Source: Lachnospiraceae bacterium (GTDB taxonomy: Bacteria; Bacillota; Clostridia; Lachnospirales; Lachnospiraceae). Taken from it: 64,000 nt of DNA. The position numbers and the translations under genes were made by a program. How positions within the stretch are numbered: the stretch's first letter is position 1; each line of letters opens with the position of its first letter. Of this stretch, positions 8,136 through 17,207 are shown in pieces. The stretch spans positions 1 through 64,000 of the forward strand of contig JAFQMS010000044.1 of assembly GCA_017396145.1 (NCBI GenBank), given 5' to 3'. A model generated the notes under the pieces. The model was not told where the DNA came from, searched no databases, and saw only the letters and a program-made list of their open reading frames with translations.

Positions 8136-9641
8136 GTGAATAGAGTATATATATCTATAGATTTAAAATCATTTTTCGCTTCCGTTGAGTGTGTAGAAAG
8201 GGGACTTGATCCTTTGACCACTAATCTTGTAGTTGCTGATATGGGTAGAACTGAAAAAACTATATGCCTTGCGGTAACTCCTACTTTAAAAAAGCATGGA
8301 ATTTCAGGAAGAGCCAGATTATTTGAAGTAATTCAAAGAATAAGGGAAGTTAATGCTTCTAGAAGACAGTGTTTAGGACGGGAATTTAAAGGAAAGTCAT
8401 ATAGTGATACTGAGATTTCTAACAGTTTAGAGTTTGAAGTGGATTATATCGTAGCACCACCTCGTATGGCTAAGTATGTTGAATATAGTACCAGAATATA
8501 TGATATATATTTAAAATATATAGCGCCAGAAGATATTCATGTTTATTCCATAGATGAAGTGTTCATGGATGTTACAGGGTATTTGTCAACATATGGTATG
8601 ACACCTGAAGAATTAGCAATGAAGATTATTCTTGATGTACTTAAGACAACAGGTATTACGGCCACTGCGGGAATAGGCAGCAATCTTTATCTAAGCAAGG
8701 TTGCAATGGATATAGAAGCTAAGCATATTCAACCGGACAAGAATGGCGTTAGAATAGCCAGATTAGATGAGATGACATATCGAAAGAGGCTTTGGAGTCA
8801 CAGACCGATTACAGATTTTTGGCGAGTGGGAAAAGGATATGCAAAAAAGTTAGAGGCTAATGGAATATATACTATGGGGGATGTTGCAAGGTGTTCAATA
8901 GGAAAAGAAAATGAATACTATAATGAGGACTTACTATATAAACTATTTGGTGTTAATGCAGAACTGTTAATTGACCATGCGTGGGGATATGAGCCTTGTA
9001 CAATTGCTGATATTAAAGCGTACAAACCATTGACTAATAGTGTAAGTATGGGACAGGTGTTACAAGAACCATATGAGTGCGATAAGGCAAGGTTAATTGT
9101 TAAAGAGATGACAGATATTTTAGTATTGGATTTAGTGGACAAGGGTCTGGTGACGAATCAGATTGTGTTGACTATTGGTTATGATATAGATAATTTAAAG
9201 AATAAGGAGATAAGGGAAAGATATAAAGGGGAGATAAGTGTTGACTACTATGGAAGGGAAGTACCCAAACATGCTCATGGTACAGTTAACCTTACGCAAT
9301 ACTCATCATCCACTAGTCTCATTATGGAAAAGGTATGTCAGTTATTTGACCAGATAATTAACTCTAAACTTTTGATTCGAAGAATTAATATAAGCGCTAA
9401 TAAGGTTATTAAAGAGAGTGAAGTCCACCATAAGAATGAATATGTTCAACTTAGTCTGTTTACAGATTACGAGCAGGAAGAAGAAAAGAAAAAAGAAAGA
9501 ATAAAGGAACGAAAGATTCAAGAAGCAATGCTTAATATTAAGAAGAAGTATGGTAAGAATGCAGTATTAAAGGGGATGAATTTTGAAGAAGGTGCAACTA
9601 CCAGAGAACGTAATGAACAGATTGGTGGACATAAAGCATAG
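8136..9641 (+). CDS. Y-family DNA polymerase (DinB/UmuC type, SOS-induced)
   Basis: 501-aa translesion polymerase. Palm motifs: VYISIDLKSFFASVE at the N-terminus (first metal-binding Asp, steric-gate region) and VYSIDEVFMDVT (SIDE motif with catalytic Asp-Glu). Then come a thumb HhH segment (ITDFWRVGKGYAKKLEANGI) and the little-finger domain, ending in a Lys-rich tail. It is longer than DinB (~350 aa), resembling the UvrX/UmuC-like SOS polymerases of Firmicutes. The start is GTG 8136 with AAGGAAGG upstream; the in-frame GTG at 8115 lies in front of that site. Next to it is the YolD-like gene, the usual partner. Confidence 0.9.
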   Translation: MNRVYISIDLKSFFASVECVERGLDPLTTNLVVADMGRTEKTICLAVTPTLKKHGISGRARLFEVIQRIREVNASRRQCLGREFKGKSYSDTEISNSLEFEVDYIVAPPRMAKYVEYSTRIYDIYLKYIAPEDIHVYSIDEVFMDVTGYLSTYGMTPEELAMKIILDVLKTTGITATAGIGSNLYLSKVAMDIEAKHIQPDKNGVRIARLDEMTYRKRLWSHRPITDFWRVGKGYAKKLEANGIYTMGDVARCSIGKENEYYNEDLLYKLFGVNAELLIDHAWGYEPCTIADIKAYKPLTNSVSMGQVLQEPYECDKARLIVKEMTDILVLDLVDKGLVTNQIVLTIGYDIDNLKNKEIRERYKGEISVDYYGREVPKHAHGTVNLTQYSSSTSLIMEKVCQLFDQIINSKLLIRRINISANKVIKESEVHHKNEYVQLSLFTDYEQEEEKKKERIKERKIQEAMLNIKKKYGKNAVLKGMNFEEGATTRERNEQIGGHKA

Positions 9642-9656
9642 CAAGAGGTGAAACAT

Positions 9657-10061
9657 ATGTATGATGACATAATTAATTTGCCAAGGCATATATCTACCAA
9701 ACATCCACCTATGCCTATAGCAGACAGGGCAGCACAGTTTGGTTCTTTTGCAGCACTTAGAGGACATAGTGATGCCATAGAAGAAACAGGAAGATATACT
9801 ATTAATCCTATTGAGTTGGATGAATATGAGAAAGAAGTAATTAATGAAAAACTAGTAATACTTTCTCAGTGTAATAGTGGTGTGGTGGATATAGAGGTAA
9901 CATACTTTGTACCAGACAATAAGAAAACTGGTGGTAAATATATTACCACCAGTGGATATTTAAAAAAAATAGATGATTATAACAAAAAACTTATTATGAA
10001 TGATGATACACTAGTTCCTATAGAATATATAATTGATATTAATATTCTATCTGAGAGTTAA
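9657..10061 (+). CDS. YolD-like SOS operon protein
   Basis: 134-aa protein with the segment MPIADRAAQFGSFAALRGH, typical of the small YolD-like proteins found downstream of SOS Y-family polymerases in Firmicutes. The start is ATG 9657 with AAGAGGTG 6 nt upstream; the in-frame GTG at 9648 is inside that site. It lies 15 bp after the polymerase gene and shares its LexA-controlled promoter. Its biochemical role is unknown; a polymerase accessory role is inferred from conserved adjacency. Its 3' end overlaps the convergent TIR gene by 15 bp. Confidence 0.75.
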   Translation: MYDDIINLPRHISTKHPPMPIADRAAQFGSFAALRGHSDAIEETGRYTINPIELDEYEKEVINEKLVILSQCNSGVVDIEVTYFVPDNKKTGGKYITTSGYLKKIDDYNKKLIMNDDTLVPIEYIIDINILSES

Positions 10062-11471
10062 TGTATTGGCATTTAGGTTGACGGTTAGTACGGGTCTGAC
10101 CCCACAATATGAAAGCCCGGCCATGGAAGAAACTATCTTGTCTTCTACATGAGTGGATAACACCATACATTTTGATGATTCTTTAGTGTCAGGTGTTCGT
10201 AACCAGTATGCAGCAGTTTCGATATTTCTGTCTAGACAGTAATTAACGTAATACTTTGATTCGTCATGTTCTACGGCTTTTTCAGTAGGAACCCCGTATT
10301 TACTAAGACCACATTCTTCTAAAAGTTTCAATTCTTCTTCAGACATAAGGTATACTTTGTCAGAGGTTGTAATGTTTTCTTCTTTTGCAAGAGCATTTCC
10401 AGGAGTAATAATCTTTGAAACTATTACAGAGTCTCTTTCTTCCTTAGAAAAATTATATAAAAAACCGGCTTCAGAACTATACTCATTATGTCCATCGGTG
10501 AAGGAACGTGCAGTTGGTGCCTGGCCTTCATATCGTACTTCTAATTCATCGGAATTAAGCCATTGTCTTATGGTTGAAGTAGCCCAGGTGCTATCACCTC
10601 TTATGTGTGCCTGAAGAGTTAAGTCACTATTAGTCATATCATCAACACCATAATAACATTTATCGCCATCCCAATTGAAATTGCCACTATCAGCAGCATC
10701 AAAGCCTTTAAAGGTCAATATATTCTTTGCAACGAGAGTAGCGTGACCATTGGCTTTGTCAATACTAACTACATACCAGTCGATAATTTCGTCATAATAG
10801 GAACCGAAACTTACAATATCTCCAACTTTTATATCTCCTGAATAAGAGTTGGAATTAGAATCTGATGTAGTATGTGAAGCATTCTTATCATCATCTTGGG
10901 AGTCAGATTTTTGTTGAGTATTATTAAGACCCAATGATAGGACAAGAATGGCTGTTATCAAAACTAATATGCTAAGTGGAAAAAATATTTTCTTTAATTC
11001 CTTATCGTTACTTTCGGTAAGAGATTCTTTCTCTATAAGATTAGAATGTCTATTCTCTTTAGTTTCAGTTTGATTAGGAGTTGGTTTTGAATTAGCCAAA
11101 TCATTTATTGACTGTAAAATAATACTATACTCACTATGAGTTGTATTAATCCATTGGTGTGTCATTATAAAGTATTCCAGAGATTTGCTTAAAGTTACCT
11201 CTTCAAGGCTATAAACTAATATAGGTATGTTAAGTCCTACGCTACGTTCAATTTCTCTTAGAACGTGGGGAGAATTGTTAGAAGCGTCGGAAAGTAAAAA
11301 CAATATAACATCAGAACTGTCAATACCGTCCACAATCTCAGATGCGTAGTCACGTCCAGGACGAATATCTCTAGGTGCAATAAAACAAGTGTGCTTGTTA
11401 TCTTCCAAATACTCGCACACCTCATTGGCAATCTTAGCGTCCTTTGAGGAATGAGAAATGAATATATGCAT
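10047..11471 (-). CDS. TIR domain - transmembrane - DUF6273 protein
   Basis: 474 aa. Residues 1-128 form a TIR fold: HIFISHSSKD at the start, then SDVILFLLSDASNNSPHVLREIE, with Glu74 as candidate catalytic Glu. A transmembrane helix at about 162-183 and a Ser/Asp linker at 184-212 precede an extracellular domain (215-470) that matches DUF6273: VGDIVSFGSYYDE, IRQWLNSDE, YWLRTPD, GVRPVL. So the TIR domain is cytoplasmic and fused to an external sensor-like domain. It is 9 bp from the DUF1846 gene, probably in one transcript. NADase, scaffold or defence roles are possible; the sequence does not decide. Confidence 0.8.
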   Translation of the reverse strand: MHIFISHSSKDAKIANEVCEYLEDNKHTCFIAPRDIRPGRDYASEIVDGIDSSDVILFLLSDASNNSPHVLREIERSVGLNIPILVYSLEEVTLSKSLEYFIMTHQWINTTHSEYSIILQSINDLANSKPTPNQTETKENRHSNLIEKESLTESNDKELKKIFFPLSILVLITAILVLSLGLNNTQQKSDSQDDDKNASHTTSDSNSNSYSGDIKVGDIVSFGSYYDEIIDWYVVSIDKANGHATLVAKNILTFKGFDAADSGNFNWDGDKCYYGVDDMTNSDLTLQAHIRGDSTWATSTIRQWLNSDELEVRYEGQAPTARSFTDGHNEYSSEAGFLYNFSKEERDSVIVSKIITPGNALAKEENITTSDKVYLMSEEELKLLEECGLSKYGVPTEKAVEHDESKYYVNYCLDRNIETAAYWLRTPDTKESSKCMVLSTHVEDKIVSSMAGLSYCGVRPVLTVNLNANTLTLR

Positions 11472-11480
11472 TATTCTATA

Positions 11481-12950
11481 CTAATCCTTTCCTGAGGTTT
11501 TAGGTTCACATGTTAGTTCACATTCAAGTTTTCTAAAAGTTTTTGTGTCTACTGAAGATAAAATAACACTTGAATGAACTTGACATCCTTTCAACTTAGG
11601 TAATTGTTCTAGAGCAAGGTTGGCAATCTCGTTATTTGCAGCAGTCGCACACAAAGCAATAAGAACTTCGTCTGTATGAAGTCGTGGATTACGGCTTCCA
11701 AGATAAAGAGTCTTTAACTTTTGAATAGGTGCTATAGATTCTGGTGAGAGAATTAATTCTTTGTGTGGAATTCCCGCCAGATGTTTAATAGCATTTAAAA
11801 GAGCAGCAGAACTTGCACCAAGCAAAGCGCCGGTCTTTCCTGTGATAATAGTTCCATCAGACAGTTCAATGGCAGCAGTTGGAGCGCCTATCTTATCCTC
11901 TAATTCCATAGCAACATTAACAACAGCTCTATCTGATGATGAAACAGATGTCTGGCTCATAAGCATCTCTATTTTGTTAACTTCATCAGGAGTTCTTTTT
12001 CCAGTGGCAAGTCCACAACGAGCCTGATAGTAACGACGAATGATTTCTTGTTTAGATGCTTCTTTACAAATACTATCATCAATAATGCAGTTTCCAGCCA
12101 TATTAACACCCATGTCGGTAGGTGAAGCATATGGGCTTGTACCATAAATCTTCATAAACATGGCATTTAAGACTGGGAATATCTCTATATCTCGATTGTA
12201 GTTGACTGTTGTTTCGCCATATGCTTTAAGATGATATGGGTCAATCATGTTCATATCATTTAAGTCGGCAGTTGCTGCTTCATAGGCAATATTAATAGGA
12301 TGATCAAGAGGAATATTCCATACAGGGAAAGTCTCATACTTAGCATAACCTGCTCTGATACCATGTTTTAGTTCATGGTATAACTGAGAAAGACATGTAC
12401 ACATCTTTCCACTTCCAGGACCTGGTGCGGTTACAACAACTAAAGGTCTTGTAGTTTCAATATAATCATTCTTGCCAAAACCTTCTTCACTTACTATATA
12501 AGGGATATTAGTTGGATATCCAGAAATTAAGTAATGATGATATACTTTGAAACCAAGATTTTCCATACGCTGTTGGAATAGAATGGCACTACGTTGTTTA
12601 GCATACTTAGTTAATACAATACTTCCAACATAGAGTCCTCTCCCGCGAAAGGCTTCAACAAGACGAATAACATCATTATCGTAAGTGATGCCAAGGTCTT
12701 CTCGTATTTTGTTTTGCTCAATGTCGTCTGCACTTACTACCATAACTATCTCAGCTTGATCAGCCAACTGCATAAGCATCTGTAATTTTGAGTCTGCAGC
12801 AAATCCGGGAAGAACCCTAGATGCATGAAAATCATCAAAAAGTTTGCCGCCAAATTCCAAATACAGTTTATTGTCAAATTGTTTAATGCGCTCTTTAATA
12901 TTCTCAGATTGCATTTTCAAATACTTTTCATTATCAAATCCAATTCTCAT
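11481..12950 (-). CDS. DUF1846 family protein
   Basis: 489-aa soluble protein matching DUF1846 along its length: MRIGFDNEKYLKMQSENI at the start, LYLEFGGKLFDD, RVLPGFAADSK, and VVVTAPGPGSGKMCTCLSQL, a P-loop-like glycine segment. The family is common in Firmicutes and structurally known but functionally unassigned. I chose ATG 12950, which has AAAGGAT at proper spacing; the ATG at 12959 abuts that site. The TIR gene follows after 9 bp, so the two are likely co-transcribed. Confidence 0.85.
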   Translation of the reverse strand: MRIGFDNEKYLKMQSENIKERIKQFDNKLYLEFGGKLFDDFHASRVLPGFAADSKLQMLMQLADQAEIVMVVSADDIEQNKIREDLGITYDNDVIRLVEAFRGRGLYVGSIVLTKYAKQRSAILFQQRMENLGFKVYHHYLISGYPTNIPYIVSEEGFGKNDYIETTRPLVVVTAPGPGSGKMCTCLSQLYHELKHGIRAGYAKYETFPVWNIPLDHPINIAYEAATADLNDMNMIDPYHLKAYGETTVNYNRDIEIFPVLNAMFMKIYGTSPYASPTDMGVNMAGNCIIDDSICKEASKQEIIRRYYQARCGLATGKRTPDEVNKIEMLMSQTSVSSSDRAVVNVAMELEDKIGAPTAAIELSDGTIITGKTGALLGASSAALLNAIKHLAGIPHKELILSPESIAPIQKLKTLYLGSRNPRLHTDEVLIALCATAANNEIANLALEQLPKLKGCQVHSSVILSSVDTKTFRKLECELTCEPKTSGKD

Positions 12951-13134
12951 ACAATTCATATCCTTTACTGAGAAAAATACTTACTATAATAAAATATCAC
13001 TTAATACAAATAATCTCAATGTATTTTTTACTTTTTTGGATAAAAACTTTAATTGTATCTCTAATAAAACAGAGAGAAAGCATAGTTGGGGCAGTATAAA
13101 AAAGTAAGAGATGTATATTTAGAAAGTCTTTCAT

Positions 13135-13162
13135 TTGTAGGGCATTTATGGTATCATATAAT
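13135..13162 (+). promoter_or_regulatory. Candidate sigma-A promoter for apt
   Basis: TTGTAG-N16-TATAAT, about 60 bp before the apt start. Confidence 0.6.
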
Positions 13163-13221
13163 GTGTGTTTTATTAGAAATACATATAGAATAATTTTATG
13201 AAAGGAATTAATTAGTTTGTT

Positions 13222-13746
13222 ATGAAAAAGATAGAAGAATATGTTAGAAGTATACCTGATTTTCCAGAGAAAGGCATTATTTTTAGAGATATAACTACAG
13301 TATTGCAGGACCCAGAAGGATTTCATTTAGCGGTGGATGAGATGAACAAACTATTAGAGGGTGTGGATTATGACTCTATTGTTGGCATTGATTCAAGAGG
13401 ATTTATATTTGGAGCTGCATTGGCTTATATGAATAATAAAGCATTTGTACCAGCCAGAAAGCCGGGTAAACTTCCATGTGATACCATTACAGAAGAATAT
13501 GATTTGGAATACGGAAGTGCAAAACTGCAGATGCATACAGATTCTATAAAACCAGGGCAAAAGGTAGTTATCGTTGATGATTTAGTAGCAACAGCGGGAA
13601 CTGTTAAGGCCGCAGTTAATCTGGTAGAAAGACTTGGAGGAGAAGTTGCCAAAGTTATCTTCTTAATAGAGTTGCAAGGACTTAATGGACGAGAAAAACT
13701 ATCAGGATATGATATGGATGCAGTAATTAAGTATGAAGGAAAATAG
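13222..13746 (+). CDS. apt: Adenine phosphoribosyltransferase
   Basis: Purine salvage enzyme: adenine + PRPP to AMP + PPi. The 174-aa length is typical. It has FPEKGIIFRDITTVLQDPEGF (the Apt N-terminal signature), GIDSRGFIFGAALAY, ARKPGKLPC and the PRPP loop VVIVDDLVATAGT. The loop has Ala where most homologues have Gly (ATAGT versus ATGGT), a conservative change. The Shine-Dalgarno AAAGGA is unusually far (about 15 nt) from the ATG, but no nearer in-frame start exists. It is followed after 15 bp by a lipoprotein gene. Confidence 0.94.
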   Translation: MKKIEEYVRSIPDFPEKGIIFRDITTVLQDPEGFHLAVDEMNKLLEGVDYDSIVGIDSRGFIFGAALAYMNNKAFVPARKPGKLPCDTITEEYDLEYGSAKLQMHTDSIKPGQKVVIVDDLVATAGTVKAAVNLVERLGGEVAKVIFLIELQGLNGREKLSGYDMDAVIKYEGK

Positions 13747-13761
13747 GAAGGATGGTTTAAA

Positions 13762-15900
13762 GTGAAGAAATTAAACAGGGTAAAATATCTAGTCGTCATT
13801 TTGATGATATCTTTATTATCTGTAACTGCATGTAGTAAGGATAATGAAGAGACAGGCAAGGCAACGAAATCACCAAAGGAAACTTCCTCTTCATCTGTTC
13901 AACCAACACTAGAGCCAACACCAGAGCCTAAGAATCCTAATGTGTTAAATCTTTCAGGATATGAATATTATGACAATGAAGATGAAAAACAGCAGGATTT
14001 TTATTTGGCTGCCTTATATAGTAACAAAGTTGCGGATAAAGACGAAAATATTGATTTTACTACAATACTTGGTGTTACAGATGATTCTATAACCGTAGAC
14101 TGCGCATTGAGAAGCGAGACTAGTAGTGAGGAATTCGAAGGAGAACTAGAATACTCAATTAGTCATAAGATAGTGTCTTTGGATAGGGATACATTAAAAC
14201 TTAACAAAGAAATAACAGTTGATGGTAATAAGTATTTTGTAGAAGATAAGAAGGAAGTATTTGTTTTAAGTAGTATTGCTGACAAAAGTGCTAGTGGAAT
14301 AATATACGATAATGATTTGAACATGGTGGGTGAGTATAACTTAGAAGGCTATGACGGAGTTTTCGTTAACAGTAGTGGAAAGCAGATATATTGTGTAAAG
14401 AATAAAGCCTTAATTAAATATGATGTTGCATCTGGAGAAACATCCGATATTAAGTTGAACAAAACTGGTTTAATTGATTATATTGGTGGGGTTTTAACAA
14501 CAGCAGATAATTCGGATTATTTGATAGTAAATATGCTCCATGAAGATTTTCAATATCATCAAACAATAATTAATGCTCAAAATGGAGAGATTAAGTACAT
14601 ATGTAGTGATGAAAACTCATTTAGCAGTATTGATAATGATGTGTTTTATATAGGACAATATGGAGAAATGGGCGTAGACAGTTGGATAATTGCTTATGAT
14701 GAGAAGAATCAATGGAAATATTTGTGCAAGGATACAGACTTTAATAAGATTATACTTGATAATGGGGACGTTATGTTTACTACTACAAAGGATGATGTAG
14801 TAATAATGGAGGTATATGACAATGAACAGGGAAGATTAATTGATAAACAAGAGATAAAGATTCCTTGTAGCGAGATAAAGGATACAGGCTATGATGGAGA
14901 GATGCTTTATAGAGCCAATGTTGTTGATATACCAAAATATTTGGATGAAGATACTTTGCTTGTTACCATTAATAATATTGACTCAGAGACAAGGTATTTT
15001 ATATGGAATCTAGACGATAATAAAGAGCAGGGTAATGCTAAAGTTGAAAAATATAAGACAGGAACTTGTCCATCTAAGGTAATTACTGCTAGTGATATTA
15101 CACTCTATACTCCGGGAGAACTTAGTGAGGAACTAAAACCCTTGAAGGAAAGAGCAGATAAAATGGAAGAAGAATACGGAGTGGAAGTATATATAGGAGA
15201 AGAATGTGGTAATTATTCAGGAGGCTATTCGTCAGCACCATATTTAGGATATGAGAATGTTGAAGATGCTTTAGATAAACTTGAATATGCTCTGGCAAAA
15301 TATCCTAAAGGCTTTTTTGCACAGTTTAACGATAGTTATACTAAAGGCTTGCATGTATATTTGGCAGGAGAACTTAGAGGTGTTGAAGATGATGTGCTAG
15401 ATTTGGCAGGTGGTTTTAAGGCTTCAGAAAATTACAAAATAGTATTATATATTAATTGTGATTTTGTTGATATGATTGAATCTACATTCCATCATGAATT
15501 ATGTCATGCAATAGATGAGAAAATATGTAATGCAGATATAGAAAGGGATAATCCACTTTTAAGTGATGAAATCTGGGATAAGTTTAATCCAAAGGAAGGT
15601 ATGTATACTTTTACCTATGATGAGTATGGATTTGATGGAAATCACAAGTATGTATATGATTTGGAAATGTATGATAGTTTGTCAGATGTTTATTTTATTG
15701 ATTCATATGCAATGACTTATCCTACAGAGGACAGAGCCAGATTGTTTGAGGCAATAATGGGAGAAGCATATACATATATGGAGTTTGAAAAGACTCCTAA
15801 TCTACAAGAAAAAATTGAGTATTTCAGTGAGTGCATGAGACAAACCTTTGATACAACAGGTTGGGAAGATGTACATTGGGAAAGATTCAATAGGAAATAA
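13762..15900 (+). CDS. Secreted lipoprotein with HExxH metallopeptidase motif
   Basis: 712-aa protein starting at GTG. Signal peptide with lipobox VTAC (Cys24), then a Ser/Thr/Pro linker (residues ~35-60). Residues 70-450 are a beta-rich region with repeated short strands, possibly a propeller. The C-terminal part contains HELCH at residues 578-582 (HExxH zinc motif) with downstream acidic residues (FEAIMGE) that could supply a third ligand. I infer a surface-anchored zinc peptidase of unknown substrate. It is 15 bp downstream of apt, though function gives no reason for the pairing. A hairpin follows. Confidence 0.65.
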   Translation: MKKLNRVKYLVVILMISLLSVTACSKDNEETGKATKSPKETSSSSVQPTLEPTPEPKNPNVLNLSGYEYYDNEDEKQQDFYLAALYSNKVADKDENIDFTTILGVTDDSITVDCALRSETSSEEFEGELEYSISHKIVSLDRDTLKLNKEITVDGNKYFVEDKKEVFVLSSIADKSASGIIYDNDLNMVGEYNLEGYDGVFVNSSGKQIYCVKNKALIKYDVASGETSDIKLNKTGLIDYIGGVLTTADNSDYLIVNMLHEDFQYHQTIINAQNGEIKYICSDENSFSSIDNDVFYIGQYGEMGVDSWIIAYDEKNQWKYLCKDTDFNKIILDNGDVMFTTTKDDVVIMEVYDNEQGRLIDKQEIKIPCSEIKDTGYDGEMLYRANVVDIPKYLDEDTLLVTINNIDSETRYFIWNLDDNKEQGNAKVEKYKTGTCPSKVITASDITLYTPGELSEELKPLKERADKMEEEYGVEVYIGEECGNYSGGYSSAPYLGYENVEDALDKLEYALAKYPKGFFAQFNDSYTKGLHVYLAGELRGVEDDVLDLAGGFKASENYKIVLYINCDFVDMIESTFHHELCHAIDEKICNADIERDNPLLSDEIWDKFNPKEGMYTFTYDEYGFDGNHKYVYDLEMYDSLSDVYFIDSYAMTYPTEDRARLFEAIMGEAYTYMEFEKTPNLQEKIEYFSECMRQTFDTTGWEDVHWERFNRK

Positions 15901-15923
15901 ACAATAATTAGCAGATTAACAAT

Positions 15924-15950
15924 CAAGACCCGTTATGCGGGTCTTGTCTT
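15924..15950 (+). terminator. Hairpin after the lipoprotein gene
   Basis: CAAGACCCG (15924-15932) pairs with CGGGTCTTG (15938-15946), then TCTT. The stem is strong and the U tract weak. It lies only 27 bp before the next start. Confidence 0.6.
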
Positions 15951-15972
15951 GTAATAAGAAATGGAGAAGAAA

Positions 15973-17175
15973 ATGGTTAAATACAATGAAATATCTAAGG
16001 AAGTGCAAAACCAGATATATGAAGATAGAGAATGTCATAAGATTAATCCATATGCATGTAAGGATGAGAATATTGTAAGAAGGGATATGTCTCATGATAG
16101 AGCCAGTTTGTGGAGACCTGCATTTGTCAGGGATATTGAAAAAATAATGCATATTCCATATTACAACAGGTATAGTGATAAGACTCAGGTTTTTTCATTG
16201 TATAAAAATGATGATATAAGCAGAAGGGCGCAGCATGTTCAACTTGTAGCAAGAATTGCAAGAAATATCGGAAGAATGTTAAATCTCAATGAAGATTTGA
16301 TTGAGGCAATATCCTTGGGACATGATATAGGGCATACTCCTTTTGGTCATGCAGGGGAAAGAAAACTAAATGAGATATATAGTGCCAGAACAGGTAGATA
16401 TTTTAATCATAACATTCAAAGCGCCAGAGTTCTTGATAAGATATTTCCACTTAATCTGTCTTTGCAGACTTTGGATGGAATCATATGTCATAACGGAGAA
16501 ATGGAGATGCAAGAGTATCGTCCGGTGTCAGATATGACATTTGATTTATTTGATAAAAGAATGGAAAACTGTCTTACTAATCAAAAAGCCAATAAAGAAC
16601 TTATACCATCAACTTTAGAGGCTTGCGTGATGAGAGTGTCTGATATAATTGCATATCTAGGAAAGGATCGCCAAGATGCTATAAGACTTGGACTTATAGA
16701 AGATGACAAGGAATTTGAACAAACTAAGATAGGTAAGACTAATGGTGAAATAATCAATAATATGATTGTGAATATTGTTGAAAATAGTTATGGAAAGCCT
16801 TACTTAAAAATGGATAAGGAGTATTTTGAAGCATTCTCCATCGGGAAGAGAGAAAATTATAAACTGATATACATGAATGAAAAGGTGGAGAGTGTGTATA
16901 GGGAAAAAATTCATCCAATGTTTGAATTCATATATGAAAAAATGCGCAAGGATTTAATTGAGGACAATAAAAACTCGTATATATATACTCATCATATTAA
17001 TTATATAGAAGAGACCACTAAGTACTATTCTAATAAAAAGTATAGGGAAAATGGTATTGATGATATCGTTGTAGATTATGTAGCAAGTATGACTGACGAT
17101 TATCTCATTGATTTATGTAATCATTATTATCCTGATGGAAGGTTTGAAGTGAAATATAGAGGATACTTTGAATAA
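15973..17175 (+). CDS. dGTPase-like HD-domain phosphohydrolase
   Basis: 400-aa protein of the deoxyguanosinetriphosphate triphosphohydrolase family, which hydrolyses dNTPs to nucleoside and tripolyphosphate. Motifs: NRYSDKTQVFSLYKNDDISRRAQH (first metal His), EAISLGHDIGHTPFGHAGER (HD pair), and HNIQSARVLD. The start is ATG 15973 with GGAG 6 nt upstream; ATG 15961 overlaps that site. Real substrate is unproven. Deoxynucleotide depletion roles, including phage defence, exist in this family, but there is no defence context here. Confidence 0.85.
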   Translation: MVKYNEISKEVQNQIYEDRECHKINPYACKDENIVRRDMSHDRASLWRPAFVRDIEKIMHIPYYNRYSDKTQVFSLYKNDDISRRAQHVQLVARIARNIGRMLNLNEDLIEAISLGHDIGHTPFGHAGERKLNEIYSARTGRYFNHNIQSARVLDKIFPLNLSLQTLDGIICHNGEMEMQEYRPVSDMTFDLFDKRMENCLTNQKANKELIPSTLEACVMRVSDIIAYLGKDRQDAIRLGLIEDDKEFEQTKIGKTNGEIINNMIVNIVENSYGKPYLKMDKEYFEAFSIGKRENYKLIYMNEKVESVYREKIHPMFEFIYEKMRKDLIEDNKNSYIYTHHINYIEETTKYYSNKKYRENGIDDIVVDYVASMTDDYLIDLCNHYYPDGRFEVKYRGYFE

Positions 17176-17207
17176 GGATAAGAGGCATATTAGGAAAGTG
17201 TGAAAGT

